From Bradyrhizobiaceae bacterium (GTDB lineage Bacteria; Pseudomonadota; Alphaproteobacteria; Rhizobiales; Xanthobacteraceae), in assembly GCA_003963145.1 (NCBI GenBank), contig RXJJ01000010.1:29558-93557 (forward strand): a stretch of DNA of 64,000 bases, read 5' to 3'. Positions 23,074 to 34,339 of this stretch are shown piece after piece. The position numbers were made by a program, and so were the translations under genes. The first letter of the stretch is position 1. Each line of letters opens with the position of its first letter. The notes under the pieces are model-generated. The model searched no databases. It was given only the letters and a program-made list of their open reading frames with translations, and had not been told where the DNA came from.

Positions 23074-23778
23074 ATGATTTCGCACACCGAAATCCTTCTC
23101 AGACTGGTGTCGGCGGCCGCGCTCGGCAGCCTTGTCGGATTTGAGCGCGAACGTCTGCTCTGGGCGGCGGGGATTCGCACGCATATGCTGGTGTGTGTCG
23201 GCTCGTGCCTGATCATGATCGTGTCCGCCTTCGGCTTTGCGGATGTCCTTGGTCAGGAGCACACGGTCCTCGACCCCTCACGCGTCGCCGCCCAGGTCGT
23301 GTCCGGCATTGGCTTTCTCGGAGCGGGTTCGATCCTGGCGCGCGGCGAAATTGTCAAAGGTCTGACCACCGCCGCAAGCATCTGGACCGTCGCCGCGATC
23401 GGACTTGCCATCGGCGGCGGGCTCTATTTCGCAGGCATCGCCTCCACCATCGTCATCCTCATCATTCTGGCGGGCGTCAAACCGCTTGAGGAGGCGTACC
23501 GCGCGCGCAACCAGACCTGCCAGTTCAGGATCACCGCCGAGCAAGGCGGCCTCACCCTCGATGACATACGGCAGACACTGGAGGTGCGCCCCGCGCAGAT
23601 CAAAAGATTTGTGATCGAAAATCGTAACGAGGACGGCACCGAAGATATTCTTGTGCTTCTGACCAAGGTGTCCTCGCAGGACATCGCGGGTTTCAGAGGC
23701 AAACTCAACGATCTGACGGCCGTGCGGACCGTCGATCTCCTCAGGCGCAGCGCTGACAGTGCTGCAGGAGGCACCTGA
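23074..23778 (+). CDS. MgtC/SapB family membrane protein
   Basis: LGSLVGFERERLLWAAGIRTHMLVCVGSCLIM; GFLGAGSILARGEIVKGLTTAASIW. Confidence 0.85.
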   Translation: MISHTEILLRLVSAAALGSLVGFERERLLWAAGIRTHMLVCVGSCLIMIVSAFGFADVLGQEHTVLDPSRVAAQVVSGIGFLGAGSILARGEIVKGLTTAASIWTVAAIGLAIGGGLYFAGIASTIVILIILAGVKPLEEAYRARNQTCQFRITAEQGGLTLDDIRQTLEVRPAQIKRFVIENRNEDGTEDILVLLTKVSSQDIAGFRGKLNDLTAVRTVDLLRRSADSAAGGT

Positions 23779-23960
23779 CAACCGATATTCATCGGTTTTG
23801 TGCCGCCAACACCTCCAGTCTTAATGTGAGCCGCCGCCGGCAAATTTACACTTCGTTAACCTGATTAATTTGAGGTTTAAGCCACCTCTTAATGTTTTCA
23901 CGCCAGAAATAGAGCGCCGGAAAATCGGCCTCGCGTTGCGTTTGGGATTTTCGTTCGTTC

Positions 23961-25538
23961 ATGAGTGACCTCGTACCGCTGCCTTCGGACACTGCAGCCG
24001 GCGCGCCGGCTCGTCATCGGCGGGCCGCCACGCAGCGCGTTCGCGAAGCCCGCGATCGGCTGACATCGACCAGCGGCACACGTCCGGCTTTCGACCACGA
24101 ATTGCTCCGCCAATACGCGCAAACGAGGCTCTCCGCTTCGCTCGTCGTGATGCTTCTGGTGATCGCGACGGGAATCCTCGCCTCCCTGTGGATTTCGCCG
24201 CTCAACGCCGGCATCTGGACCTGCGGCATCCTTATCATTCACGCGCTGGTGATCCGCTACTGCAATAAATTTCTGGGCATTCCCTCGTCCGCGCCCGACA
24301 TCACCCGCAAATGGCGGCTGCGCTTCGTGCTGCTCGATCTGCTTTACGGTCTTGCCTGGACCGTGATCCTGCTTCACCCCTCCGGCGTCGATGCGGTGTC
24401 GAACACCCTGATGCTGTTCGTGATGCTGCTGGTGGTCGCGGTTTCCAGCATGCTGGCGGCGAGCCTGCCCATCGCCGCCTTCGCAGCGACGATACCCGTG
24501 ACAGTCGCGGTCGCCGTCAATTTCGTGATGCGCGGAACGCTCGACGATTATATTCTCGCGGCGCTGGCCGTGACCGCGGAGTGTTACTTCGGTCTGCTCG
24601 CCCACAGGCTGCACTCGAACACACTCGCCACGCTGCAAGCGCGTGCCGAAAAGGACGCCTTGATCGGCGAGCTTGAACAGGCCAAGGCGATTTCCGACGA
24701 GGCACGCCACCGTGCCGAAGCGGCGAACGTCTCCAAATCGCGCTTCCTCGCGCAGATGAGCCACGAACTGCGCACGCCGCTGAACGCCATTCTCGGATTT
24801 TCCGAAGTGATGAAGAGCGAAATCTTCGGCGCGCATGCGGTGCCCGTTTACAAGGAATATTCCGCCGACATTCATAATTCCGGCGTTCACCTGCTCAATC
24901 TCATCAACGAGATTCTCGATCTGTCGCGCATTGAGGCGGGACGTTATGAATTGAACGAGGAGCCCGTGTCGCTCGCACATGTGGTGGCGGACTGCCATCA
25001 TCTGCTCAAGCTGCGCGCCTCCAGCCGCAACATCGTCATCCATGAGATGTTCGAGCAGGACATGCCGAAGCTGTGGGGCGACGAGCGTGCGGTGCGCCAG
25101 ATCGTGCTCAACCTGTTGTCCAATTCGATCAAGTTCACGCCGCAGGGCGGCGAAATCTGGCTCAAGGTGGGTTGGACCGCGTCCGGCGGACAATATCTCA
25201 GCGTCAAGGATAACGGTCCGGGCATTCCCGAAGACGAAATCCCGATCGTGCTCGCCTCCTTCGGCCAGGGCTCGAACTCGATCAAGTCCGCCGAACAGGG
25301 CGCGGGGCTTGGCCTTCCGATCGCGAAAAACCTCGTGGACATGCATGGCGGAACTTTCACCATAAAGTCCAAGCTGCGGATCGGCACCGAGGTCATCATC
25401 ACATTCCCGCCGGAGCGGGTGATGAGCGCGCTGGCGCCAATGTCGGACGATTCTCCCCCGCTTCAGCCTGAACCCCTGACCAGCGAGAAAAGCCGCCCCC
25501 GGCACAGGCCGATCATGAGCGCCGGCACCGGACTTTAA
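23961..25538 (+). CDS. Membrane sensor histidine kinase
   Basis: TM region; H-box SRFLAQMSHELRTPLNAILGFSEVM; HATPase NNSIKFTPQGG / DNGPGIP / GAGLGLPIAKNL. Confidence 0.88.
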   Translation: MSDLVPLPSDTAAGAPARHRRAATQRVREARDRLTSTSGTRPAFDHELLRQYAQTRLSASLVVMLLVIATGILASLWISPLNAGIWTCGILIIHALVIRYCNKFLGIPSSAPDITRKWRLRFVLLDLLYGLAWTVILLHPSGVDAVSNTLMLFVMLLVVAVSSMLAASLPIAAFAATIPVTVAVAVNFVMRGTLDDYILAALAVTAECYFGLLAHRLHSNTLATLQARAEKDALIGELEQAKAISDEARHRAEAANVSKSRFLAQMSHELRTPLNAILGFSEVMKSEIFGAHAVPVYKEYSADIHNSGVHLLNLINEILDLSRIEAGRYELNEEPVSLAHVVADCHHLLKLRASSRNIVIHEMFEQDMPKLWGDERAVRQIVLNLLSNSIKFTPQGGEIWLKVGWTASGGQYLSVKDNGPGIPEDEIPIVLASFGQGSNSIKSAEQGAGLGLPIAKNLVDMHGGTFTIKSKLRIGTEVIITFPPERVMSALAPMSDDSPPLQPEPLTSEKSRPRHRPIMSAGTGL

Positions 25539-25584
25539 GAACGAGCAGTCTGATGAAATGCATAGTTAGTGCGGCAGGTGCGGC

Positions 25585-26100
25585 GTGACACGTTTGCTGA
25601 TGGCGATGGCGATACTGGTGGCGAGCGCGGGCTCGATCTTCGCCGTGCAGGAGCCGGCTGTCTTCCACGGCGTGGCGCGCTCGATGCTCAAGACGATCAG
25701 CCTGCATCTGAACCGGAACAATATCCGCGCTGTCGAAGTCGCCCGAGCCGCGAGTGGCGATTTCATTCTGCACGCCAAGGTCAATGGCGTCGGCACGCCG
25801 ATGGTGATCGACACAGGCGCGACATCGGTGGTGCTGACCTACGAGACGGCAAAGGCCGTGGGGCTGCCCATCGAGCTTGCGGATTTCGACACAGAGATTG
25901 AAACCGCAGGCGGCCGCGTGAAAGCGGCGCGGCTGACGCTCGACCGCCTCGCGGTCGGCAAGCTGGTGGAATTGTCGGTGCCGGCGCTGGTGGTGCCGCG
26001 CGGGCAGATGAAAACCAATCTGCTCGGCATGAGCTTCCTCAACCGGCTGGAAAGCTGGGAAGTGCGTCCCGACAAATTATTGCTGCACGGCTATCCGTAA
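25585..26100 (+). CDS. Retropepsin-like clan AA aspartic protease
   Basis: Single N-terminal TM/signal; MVIDTGATSVVLTYETAKAVGL (DTG), NLLGMSFLNRL. Confidence 0.8.
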   Translation: MTRLLMAMAILVASAGSIFAVQEPAVFHGVARSMLKTISLHLNRNNIRAVEVARAASGDFILHAKVNGVGTPMVIDTGATSVVLTYETAKAVGLPIELADFDTEIETAGGRVKAARLTLDRLAVGKLVELSVPALVVPRGQMKTNLLGMSFLNRLESWEVRPDKLLLHGYP

Positions 26101-26106
26101 CACCGT

Positions 26107-27159
26107 TCAGGCGGCTTCGGATTCCATATCCGCGTCGCCGATCCGCCCGATCGCATCGCGCAAGGCCTCGAGACTCGCGTCCGCGCCGGTGCAATTTTCG
26201 GCCAGGGCCCGGCGGAAAGCACGCGCACCCGGCACGCCATGAAACGCGCCGACCAGATGCCGCGTGATAGCGTGCAGCCGCACGCCCTGTTCACGCTGCG
26301 CCTCGATATAAGGAAACAGCGCCTCCAGCGCCGCGCGCATCGAGGCGAAAGGCGCTGGTTCGCCGAAAACCCGAGAGTCGACATTGATCAGCCGCCACGG
26401 CTCCTGATAAGCGGCGCGGCCGAGCATCACCCCATCGACGTGATCGAGATGCGCCCTCGCCTCCTCGAGGCTGCCGATGCCGCCATTGATGGCGATCGGC
26501 ACATGCGGCATCGCCGCCTTGAGACGATAGACGCGCTGGTAGTCGAGCGGCGGGATGTCGCGGTTCTGTTTCGGCGACAGGCCCTCCAGCCACGCCTTGC
26601 GCGCATGCACGATCAATCCGTCTGCCCCCGCATCGACAACACCGCGCGCCAATGTGTCGAGGGCGACTTCCGGGTCCTGATTGTCGATGCCGATGCGGCA
26701 CTTGACCGTCACCGGAACGCTAACGGCCCACTTCATTGCCGCGACGCATTCGGCGACAAGCTGCGGCTCCGCCATCAGGCACGCGCCGAAGCGGCCGTCC
26801 TGCACCCGGTCCGACGGACACCCGACATTGAGATTGATTTCGTCGTAGCCGAAATCCTCGCCGATCTTCGCGGCTGCGGCGAGGTCCTGCGGGTTCGAGC
26901 CGCCGAGCTGCAACGCCACCGGATGTTCGCTCGGATCAAACCCGAGCAGCCGCGCGCGGTCGCCATGGATCACGGCACCCGTCGTCAGCATCTCGGTATA
27001 AAGTCTTGCGTGGCGGCTCAGCAGGCGATGGAAAACGCGGCAATGACGGTCGGTCCAGTCCATCATCGGGGCCACGCTGAAGCGCCAGGACGGGCCAAGC
27101 CCCTCCTGATCTGTTAAATCAAGCGTTTTCAACGTCTTATCTGACACTCTTCGACTCAA
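26107..27159 (-). CDS. dusA: tRNA-dihydrouridine(20/20a) synthase
   Basis: RFSVAPMMDWTDRHCRVFHRLLS; EINLNVGCPSDRVQDGRFGACLM. Confidence 0.92.
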   Translation of the reverse strand: MSRRVSDKTLKTLDLTDQEGLGPSWRFSVAPMMDWTDRHCRVFHRLLSRHARLYTEMLTTGAVIHGDRARLLGFDPSEHPVALQLGGSNPQDLAAAAKIGEDFGYDEINLNVGCPSDRVQDGRFGACLMAEPQLVAECVAAMKWAVSVPVTVKCRIGIDNQDPEVALDTLARGVVDAGADGLIVHARKAWLEGLSPKQNRDIPPLDYQRVYRLKAAMPHVPIAINGGIGSLEEARAHLDHVDGVMLGRAAYQEPWRLINVDSRVFGEPAPFASMRAALEALFPYIEAQREQGVRLHAITRHLVGAFHGVPGARAFRRALAENCTGADASLEALRDAIGRIGDADMESEAA

Positions 27160-27220
27160 TCCAAAACGCGGCGCGCGTCGAGATGTAACACGGATATAGC
27201 GATGCGCCGAGCCTCCACCA

Positions 27221-28813
27221 TCACCCCGGACTATCCGGCAAGATCACAACGCCCTCGGCACCACGCAGAGTGAAATCGATCGGGACGGGGCAGTTCAACC
27301 TGTCCATGAAGTTGGACAGCAGAATTTGCCCGTTCAAATCCTTTGGCAACGGAATGATGTGGCTGCCGAAGTTCAACGCGACGATGAGACCGCGGCCCTG
27401 ATGTTCGCGCTGGTACACGAGCAGATCGCCGTCCTGCAAAATCCGCCTGTAGCTTCCCACCGCCAGTTCGGGACGCTTGCGGCGCAAGTCAAGAAGCGCG
27501 CGATACAGATTCAGCATCGAGGTCTTGTCAGCGGTCTCCGCCGCGACATTGCGCCGGGCGAAATCATCTCCCAGCGGCAGCCAGGGTTCGCCATTTGTAA
27601 ACCCGGCATGGCGTGATTGATCCCATTGCATCGGCGTGCGGCAGCCGTCGCGGCCAAGGCCCCTCCCCGGCAGATTCTTCTCCCACGGATCACGCACGCG
27701 ATCCGGCGGGATCGTCACCTGCGTCATGCCGATTTCGTCGCCGTAATAAAGCGTCGGCGTGCCGCGCAGGGTCAGCAACAGCATCGCGGCCAGGCGCGCC
27801 TGATCCTCACCGATCCGGCTCGCCAGACGCATGCGATCGTGATTGCCGAGCACCCAGTTCGGCCATGCGCCCTGCGGCAGAACTTTCTCATATCTGTCGA
27901 TCAGATCGCCGACAGACTGCGCGGTCCAGGGCGTGCCGATGAGCGAGAAGTTGAACGGCAGCTGCGCGCCGTCGAGATTCTTTCCGTAATACGCCGTGAG
28001 CTTTTCCGGCGGCAGATAAATCTCGCCAATCAGCACGCGATCCTCGAATTCGTCCATCACGCGCCGCAGGCCGGCGACGATGTCTTGAACCTCCGGCCGG
28101 TCGGTCGAATGGATATGCGACAGCTCCTGATAGGGCGGCATGCCGGCCATAAAATCGGGATTGGGCGGATCGTCGCGAAACTGCGCGTCCTTGATCAGGT
28201 GCCACATCACATCGACGCGGAAGCCGTCGACGCCGCGCCGCAGCCAGAACCGCATCACCTCATGCATCGCCTCGCGCACGTCGGGATTGCGCCAGTTCAG
28301 ATCCGGCTGCGAACGCAGAAAGGCATGATAATAATACTGACCGCTCGCCTCATCGAACTGCCAGGCGCTGCCGCCGAATTCGGACAGCCAGTTGTTCGGC
28401 GGCCCGCTTCCCTGCCCATCGCGCCAGATGTACCAGTCGCGCTTCGGGTTATTCCTCGAGCTCCGGCTTTCGATGAACCACGGATGCCGGTCGGAGGTGT
28501 GATTGGGAACGAGATCGAGAATGACCTTGAGGCCCTGCGCATGCGCCGCGGCGACCAGCGCATCGAAGTCCGCCATCGCGCCGAACAGAGGATCGATGCC
28601 GGTATAGTCGGAAATGTCGTAGCCGAAATCCGCCATCGGCGAGGGAAACACCGGCGACAGCCAGAGCGCATCGACGCCGAGCTCGCGCAGGTACGGCAGG
28701 CGCGCGATGATGCCGCGCAGATCGCCGACCCCGTCGCCGTCGCTGTCCTGAAACGAGCGTGGGTAAATCTGATAGAGCACCCCGCTCTGCCACCAGCGGA
28801 AATTATCGATCAT
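27221..28813 (-). CDS. GH13 alpha-glucosidase-type glycosyl hydrolase
   Basis: WWQSGVLYQIYPRSFQDSDGDGVGDLRGI; DGFRVDVMWHLIKD; GNHDRMRLASR. Start set at MIDNFRWW. Confidence 0.88.
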   Translation of the reverse strand: MIDNFRWWQSGVLYQIYPRSFQDSDGDGVGDLRGIIARLPYLRELGVDALWLSPVFPSPMADFGYDISDYTGIDPLFGAMADFDALVAAAHAQGLKVILDLVPNHTSDRHPWFIESRSSRNNPKRDWYIWRDGQGSGPPNNWLSEFGGSAWQFDEASGQYYYHAFLRSQPDLNWRNPDVREAMHEVMRFWLRRGVDGFRVDVMWHLIKDAQFRDDPPNPDFMAGMPPYQELSHIHSTDRPEVQDIVAGLRRVMDEFEDRVLIGEIYLPPEKLTAYYGKNLDGAQLPFNFSLIGTPWTAQSVGDLIDRYEKVLPQGAWPNWVLGNHDRMRLASRIGEDQARLAAMLLLTLRGTPTLYYGDEIGMTQVTIPPDRVRDPWEKNLPGRGLGRDGCRTPMQWDQSRHAGFTNGEPWLPLGDDFARRNVAAETADKTSMLNLYRALLDLRRKRPELAVGSYRRILQDGDLLVYQREHQGRGLIVALNFGSHIIPLPKDLNGQILLSNFMDRLNCPVPIDFTLRGAEGVVILPDSPG

Positions 28814-28882
28814 GCGCCGGGCCGCTCCTCGCGGACCTGTGCCCGCCAGACAACCTATGACGCAATCCCGCAAATAAAAAAA

Positions 28883-28904
28883 GGCCGGGGCTACTGCCCC
28901 GGCC
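28883..28904 (-). terminator. Rho-independent terminator downstream of frc
   Basis: aaaaaaaGGCCGGGGctactgCCCCGGCC; T-run on the minus strand. Confidence 0.85.
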
Positions 28905-28932
28905 AAGGTCATCCTCGGGGGAGACTTACAAG

Positions 28933-30210
28933 TTACTCAGCAGCGGCCAGAGGCTGGTCGCCGATCGCACCCGATGCGCGAACTTCGCCGATCTGAGCAT
29001 CGGAGAACTTCAGCACATCGCGCAGGATTTCTTCAGTGTGCTCGCCGAGCAGCGGCGAGCGTTCCACGACTGTCGGGGAGTCCGACAGCTTGATCGGGTT
29101 GCCGACCGAGATGTACTCGCCGCGCACCGGATGATCGACCTTGACCAGCGTGCCGGTCGCGTACAGCGACTGGTCCTCGGCGATTTCCTTCATCGACAGG
29201 ATCGGGCCGCACGGAATGTCGAACTTGTTGAGAATGTCCATCGCCTCGAACTTGGTCTTGGTCATGGTCCACTGTTCGATACGCCCGAAAATCTCGTTCA
29301 GGCGCGGCAGGCGGGCCGCCGGCTTGGCGTAGTTCGGATCGGTCTTCCAGGTCGGCTCGCCGATCACGTCGCAGATCTTCTCCCAGACCGGAGCCTGGGT
29401 GATGAAATACAGATACGCGTTCGGATCCTGCTCCCAGCCCTTGCACTTGACGATACGGCCCGGCTGGCCGCCGCCGGAATCGTTGCCAGCGCGCGGGGTG
29501 GCGTCGCCGAACGGAATGCCCTCACCGAACTGGCTGTATTCCTTGAGCGGACCGTGCGCGAGGCGCTGCTGGTCGCGCAGCTTGACGCGGCAGAGATTGA
29601 GCACGCCGTCCTGCATCGCAGCGGTGACGCGCTGACCCTTGCCGGTCATGGTGCGCTGATAGAGTGCGGTGACAATGCCGAGCGCGAGGTGAAGGCCGGT
29701 ACCGGAATCGCCGATCTGCGCGCCGGTGACCAGCGGGAAGCCGTCACGGAAGCCCGTGGTGGAGGCTGCGCCACCGGTACACTGGGCGACGTTCTCGTAA
29801 ACCTTGCAATCCTCGTAGGGACCGGGGCCGAAACCCTTGATCGAGGCAACGATCAGCTTCGGGTTGATCTTGTTGATGGTCTCCCAGGGGAAGCCCATGC
29901 GGTCGAGCACGCCGGGGCCGAAATTCTCGACCAGCACGTCGCACGACTTGATCAGCGCGGTGAGAACTTCCTTGCCCTTGGCGTTCTTGGTGTCGAGCGT
30001 GATCGAACGCTTGTTGTGGTTGAGCATCGTGAAATAGAGGCTGTCCGCGTTCGGAACGTCCTGCAGCTGGCCGCGGGTGATGTCGCCCACGCCCGGACGC
30101 TCGACCTTGATGACGTCGGCGCCGAACCATGCCAGCAACTGGGTGCAGGTTGGGCCGGATTGAACATGCGTGAAGTCGAGGATTCGAACACCCTGTAGCG
30201 CCTTGGTCAT
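28933..30210 (-). CDS. frc: Formyl-CoA:oxalate CoA-transferase
   Basis: [40 protein letters not shown]; catalytic-Asp motif [15 protein letters not shown]; 425 aa; beside oxc. Start moved to 30210. Confidence 0.93.
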   Translation of the reverse strand: MTKALQGVRILDFTHVQSGPTCTQLLAWFGADVIKVERPGVGDITRGQLQDVPNADSLYFTMLNHNKRSITLDTKNAKGKEVLTALIKSCDVLVENFGPGVLDRMGFPWETINKINPKLIVASIKGFGPGPYEDCKVYENVAQCTGGAASTTGFRDGFPLVTGAQIGDSGTGLHLALGIVTALYQRTMTGKGQRVTAAMQDGVLNLCRVKLRDQQRLAHGPLKEYSQFGEGIPFGDATPRAGNDSGGGQPGRIVKCKGWEQDPNAYLYFITQAPVWEKICDVIGEPTWKTDPNYAKPAARLPRLNEIFGRIEQWTMTKTKFEAMDILNKFDIPCGPILSMKEIAEDQSLYATGTLVKVDHPVRGEYISVGNPIKLSDSPTVVERSPLLGEHTEEILRDVLKFSDAQIGEVRASGAIGDQPLAAAE

Positions 30211-30289
30211 AACTTCCCTCCGATTGATTCTTGTATTTCCCGTTTGCTCTGGCTTCGCCGCCCGCGAAGGCGGGCGGCGCGCCGTTCGA

Positions 30290-32020
30290 TCACTTCTTTT
30301 TCTTGACGACGCTTTGCGGATTGAGATTGCCGATGCGGCCGCTCTCGCTGCCTGCGCCCGGATCAATCACAGCGTTGATAAGAGTCGGCTTGCCCGAATC
30401 CATCGCCTCGTTCACGGCCCGGCGAAGTTCGTCCGGGGTGGTCACGTTGGCTCCGATGCCACCGAAAGCTTCCATCATCTTGTCGTAGCGGGCACCCTTC
30501 ACGAACACGGTCGGTGCCGGATCGCCGCTACCCGTCGGATTGACATCGGTGCCGCGATAGATGCCGTCATTGTTGAAGATGACGATACAGACCGGCAGGT
30601 TGTAGCGGGCGATGGTTTCGACTTCCATGCCCGAGAAACCGAAGGCCGAGTCGCCTTCCAGAGCCAGAACCGGCTTGCCGGTCTCGATCGCAGCCGCGAT
30701 CGAATAGCCCTGGCCGATGCCCATGATGCCCCAGGTGCCGACGTCGAGACGCTTGCGAGGCTTGTACATATCGACAACGCCGCGCGCGAGATCGAGCGTG
30801 TTGGCGCCTTCGTTCACGAAGATCGCATCCGGGCGCTCCTTGATGACATCGCGAAGCACACCCAGCGCGCCATAGTAATCCATCGGCGTGTTGTTGTTGC
30901 GCAGCTTCGGCGCCATCTTGGTGATGTTGTCGTTCTTCTTCGTCGTCACCGCGGTAGTCCAGTCGGACGCGGCGGGCGTCCACTTGTCGCCCATGCCGTT
31001 GAGAAGCGCGGTCACGCAGGAGCCGATGTCGCCGACAACCGGCGCCACGATCTCGACGTTCGAGTCCATTTCCTTCGGCTCGATGTCGATCTGGATGAAC
31101 TTCTTCGGAGCGTCGCCCCAAGCCTTGCCCTTGCCGTGACTGAGCAGCCAGTTCAGGCGCGCGCCGATCACCATGACGACGTCGGAATCCTTGAGAACGG
31201 TCGAGCGCGCAGCGCCCGCGCACTGCGGATGGGTGTCGGGAAGAATGCCCTTCGCCATGCTCATCGGCAGGAATGGAATGCCGCTCTTTTCAATGAGTGC
31301 CTTGAGCGCGTCGTCGGCCTGCGCGTAGGCAGCGCCCTTGCCGAGAATGATGAGCGGCTTTTTCGCACTCTTGAGCACGTCGAGCGCGCGCTTGACCGAC
31401 TCCGGAGCCGGAATCTGCGCCGGAGCAGCGTCGATGACCTTGACCAGCGACTTCTCGCCGGCTGCGGCGTCCATCACCTGGCCGAACAGCTTGGCGGGCA
31501 GATCGAGATAAACACCGCCGGGACGGCCGGAAACCGCGGCACGGATCGCGCGGGCGACGCCGATGCCGATGTCCTGCGCGTGCAGCACGCGGTAGGCCGC
31601 CTTGCACATTGTCTTGGCGACGGCGAGCTGGTCCATTTCCTCGTAGTCGCCCTGCTGAAGGTCGACGATCTCGCGCTCGGACGAGCCGGAAATCAGGATC
31701 ATCGGGAAACAGTTGGTCGTGGCGTGAGCCAGCGCGGTCAGGCCGTTGAGGAAGCCCGGCGCAGAAACCGTGAGGCAGATGCCCGGCTGTTTTGTGAGAA
31801 AGCCAGCGATCGACGCGGCGTAGCCGGCGTTCTGCTCGTGGCGGAATGAAATGACCCGGATGCCCTCGGCCTGCGCCATGCGGCCGAAATCCGTCACCGG
31901 AATGCCCGGCACGCCATAAATGGTTTTGACGCCGTTCAGCTTGAGCGCGTCGATGATAAGATGGAAGCCGTCTGTCAGCTCCTGATCATCGGTGTTCTGT
32001 ACGACTGCTGCGACTGACAT
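30290..32020 (-). CDS. oxc: Oxalyl-CoA decarboxylase
   Basis: ThDP enzyme; [84 protein letters not shown]. Confidence 0.93.
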   Translation of the reverse strand: MSVAAVVQNTDDQELTDGFHLIIDALKLNGVKTIYGVPGIPVTDFGRMAQAEGIRVISFRHEQNAGYAASIAGFLTKQPGICLTVSAPGFLNGLTALAHATTNCFPMILISGSSEREIVDLQQGDYEEMDQLAVAKTMCKAAYRVLHAQDIGIGVARAIRAAVSGRPGGVYLDLPAKLFGQVMDAAAGEKSLVKVIDAAPAQIPAPESVKRALDVLKSAKKPLIILGKGAAYAQADDALKALIEKSGIPFLPMSMAKGILPDTHPQCAGAARSTVLKDSDVVMVIGARLNWLLSHGKGKAWGDAPKKFIQIDIEPKEMDSNVEIVAPVVGDIGSCVTALLNGMGDKWTPAASDWTTAVTTKKNDNITKMAPKLRNNNTPMDYYGALGVLRDVIKERPDAIFVNEGANTLDLARGVVDMYKPRKRLDVGTWGIMGIGQGYSIAAAIETGKPVLALEGDSAFGFSGMEVETIARYNLPVCIVIFNNDGIYRGTDVNPTGSGDPAPTVFVKGARYDKMMEAFGGIGANVTTPDELRRAVNEAMDSGKPTLINAVIDPGAGSESGRIGNLNPQSVVKKKK

Positions 32021-32338
32021 AGTGTTCTCTCCCAGGATATCGCCGCTTGCCGCGGCTTCTGTGTAACGTCGCTCGCTTGCGATGTGCTCGGCAAGCGGGC
32101 TTCAAGATCATTCCCTAGTGCGGCATTGAAACGTAGTTACGGGCCGGCGCATCTGCCTGGAGAATCCCGGTGCCGAAAGCGCATCCTTCGCCGCCAACTG
32201 GCTTGGCTTTTGCGAAATGACTGCGCTTGAACTTCATCGGCCGCCCCGAATACTCAATGCGGAAGACAGTGATTGCGACAAACAGACGCGCTTCGCACCA
32301 CTCTCCCTTCAATGGGAAAGCAGCACGGCAAAACTGAG

Positions 32339-32356
32339 TGGCATACCAAATACCAA
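32339..32356. promoter_or_regulatory. Candidate operator, site 1 (oxc/oxlT intergenic)
   Basis: TGGCATACCAAATACCAA; 16/18 identical to 49762..49779. Confidence 0.5.
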
Positions 32357-32384
32357 CTGTCAATAATTCTGAAATGTCGCATTG

Positions 32385-32401
32385 TCGTTGCAGTGCAACG
32401 A
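32385..32401. promoter_or_regulatory. 17-bp inverted repeat in the oxc/oxlT intergenic region
   Basis: TCGTTGCA-G-TGCAACGA, perfect 8-bp arms. Confidence 0.4.
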
Positions 32402-32666
32402 GAAAATGCCAACACGACAGGCGAGAAATCGCATTCAAACAAAATGGGCGTTTGCCACTCGCGAGTTAAACGCCGGACGATTCACGACGCAGCTTTTGGT
32501 GCACTGCAGCTTGGCGGGTTTGCCCGGAAAAGATTTTCACAAGCATCCTCCTAACGCCTTGTGCTTCATCGTCCTGACTTAACAGCCGACTCTTAATCTT
32601 GGCGGTCTTGTTCATTGCGGTCTGAAAACGAGGGTTCTGTGCGGTCCGACTTTTCCCTCTTGCCTA

Positions 32667-32685
32667 TTGGCATATCATATACCAA
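32667..32685. promoter_or_regulatory. Candidate operator, site 2 (upstream of oxlT)
   Basis: TTGGCATATCATATACCAA, 8 of 9 arm positions pair; followed by AAATC as at the 49.76 kb site. Confidence 0.55.
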
Positions 32686-32733
32686 AATCCTTCCTTACGC
32701 GCTCCATAAGAGAGTGCGATTGGGAGGAACGAT

Positions 32734-34044
32734 ATGACGGTATCGGCGGGTAATGACGCTACGCGCGTCAACGACAGCTATCGATGGATGCAATTGGCCA
32801 TCGGTGTCGGCTGCATGGTGATGATTGCTAACCTTCAATACGGATGGACGTTCTTCGTCCCCGACATTCAGAAAAAATTCGGCTTCGATCGCGCTGCGAT
32901 TCAATGGGCCTTCACTCTCTTCGTATTGTTCGAAACCTGGCTGGTGCCGATCGAAGGCTGGTTCGTGGATAAATACGGTCCGCGTCTGGTCGTCCTTTTC
33001 GGAGGCGCGCTGTGCGCGATCGGCTGGGTCATCAACTCCTACGCCACCTCGCTCAACGCTTTCTATATCGGTCAGGTGATCGCAGGCATCGGCGCGGGCG
33101 CTGTGTACGGCACCGCCGTAGGTAACGCCCTGAAGTGGTTTCCCGATAAACGCGGTCTTGCCGCCGGCATCACCGCCGCGGGCTTCGGTGCAGGTTCGGC
33201 TCTCACGGTCGCCCCGATCCAGGCCATGATCAAGGACTCCGGCATTCAGGCCGCATTCTTTAACTTCGGCATCGGTCAGGGCCTGATCTGTATGGTTCTG
33301 GCGCTGTTCCTTGCTGCTCCGAAGAAGGGTCAGGTCCCTGCTCCGGTTCAGAACGAAAGCATCCAGCAGACCCGCCGCGATTACAGTCCCGGCCAGGTTG
33401 TGAAGACACCGATCTTCTGGCTGATGTATCTCATGTTCGTGATCGTCGGCGCGGGCGGCCTGCTTGTGACCGCCAACCTCAAGCCGATTGCAGCCGACTG
33501 GAAGATCGACGCCATTCCGGTGACGCTGATCGGCCTGACGATGACGACGGTGACATTCGCTGCGACCATCGACCGCATCCTCAACGGTTTGACCCGGCCC
33601 TTCTTCGGCTGGATCTCGGACAAGATCGGCCGCGAGAACACAATGTTCATCGCCTTCGGCATGGAAGGCATCGGTATCTATCTGCTTTACCTGTGGGGCC
33701 AGAACCCGGTTTGGTTCGTCATCCTCTCGGGCTTCGTGTTCTTCGCATGGGGTGAGATTTATTCCCTCTTCCCGTCGACCTGCACCGACACGTTCGGTTC
33801 GAAATTCGCAACCACCAACGCGGGCCTGCTCTATACCGCGAAGGGCACGGCTGCGTTGCTCGTTCCGTTCGGAAACTATCTGCAACAGTACACCGGCAAC
33901 TGGGACACCGTGTTCCTGGTCGCTGCCGGCGGCAACATCCTGGCATCCTTGCTGGCTCTGCTTGTGCTCAAGCCATGGCGCAAAGTGGTTGTCGAGAGGA
34001 GCCACGCCACGATGCCGGCAACCGCCGGACAATACGCAACCTGA
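32734..34044 (+). CDS. oxlT: Oxalate/formate MFS antiporter (OxlT family)
   Basis: 12-TM MFS; YGWTFFVPDIQKKFGFDRAAIQWAFTLFVLFETWLVPIEGWFVDKYGPR; Lys in a late helix LLYTAKGTAALLVPFGN; adjacent to oxc/frc. Confidence 0.87.
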   Translation: MTVSAGNDATRVNDSYRWMQLAIGVGCMVMIANLQYGWTFFVPDIQKKFGFDRAAIQWAFTLFVLFETWLVPIEGWFVDKYGPRLVVLFGGALCAIGWVINSYATSLNAFYIGQVIAGIGAGAVYGTAVGNALKWFPDKRGLAAGITAAGFGAGSALTVAPIQAMIKDSGIQAAFFNFGIGQGLICMVLALFLAAPKKGQVPAPVQNESIQQTRRDYSPGQVVKTPIFWLMYLMFVIVGAGGLLVTANLKPIAADWKIDAIPVTLIGLTMTTVTFAATIDRILNGLTRPFFGWISDKIGRENTMFIAFGMEGIGIYLLYLWGQNPVWFVILSGFVFFAWGEIYSLFPSTCTDTFGSKFATTNAGLLYTAKGTAALLVPFGNYLQQYTGNWDTVFLVAAGGNILASLLALLVLKPWRKVVVERSHATMPATAGQYAT

Positions 34045-34339
34045 CGATGGATCAGCGGGCCCGCCGGCATCCCCGGCGGGCCCGTTGCCTTTAAGTGAAG
34101 ACCCTCTTTTACGAAGAAGACGCAACGAGCAGAAACAGCGAACGATCCGATCGAAAGACAAAGTCTGCCCGGTCGGCAGCACCACCACCGCCTGATCCCC
34201 GCAGCGTGACGGATGCTGCCGGAGCCGATCAGGGTTTTCGAACCAATCTCAACCGGCCCGATTGCCGAGTTTGAAACCAAACCATTCCCGGAGCATGTCC
34301 GGTCTCACGGCTTAACGCTGAAACATTGGAGTTTGACTT

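Noticed and set aside
32115-32438. 107-aa minus-strand ORF in the oxc/oxlT intergenic region
   Set aside because: No recognisable domain or convincing ribosome site; overlaps the operator-like site. Kept only as a possible alternative explanation.
32695-34188. 497-aa minus-strand ORF opposite oxlT
   Set aside because: Antisense shadow, charged low-complexity composition typical of reversed membrane-protein codons.
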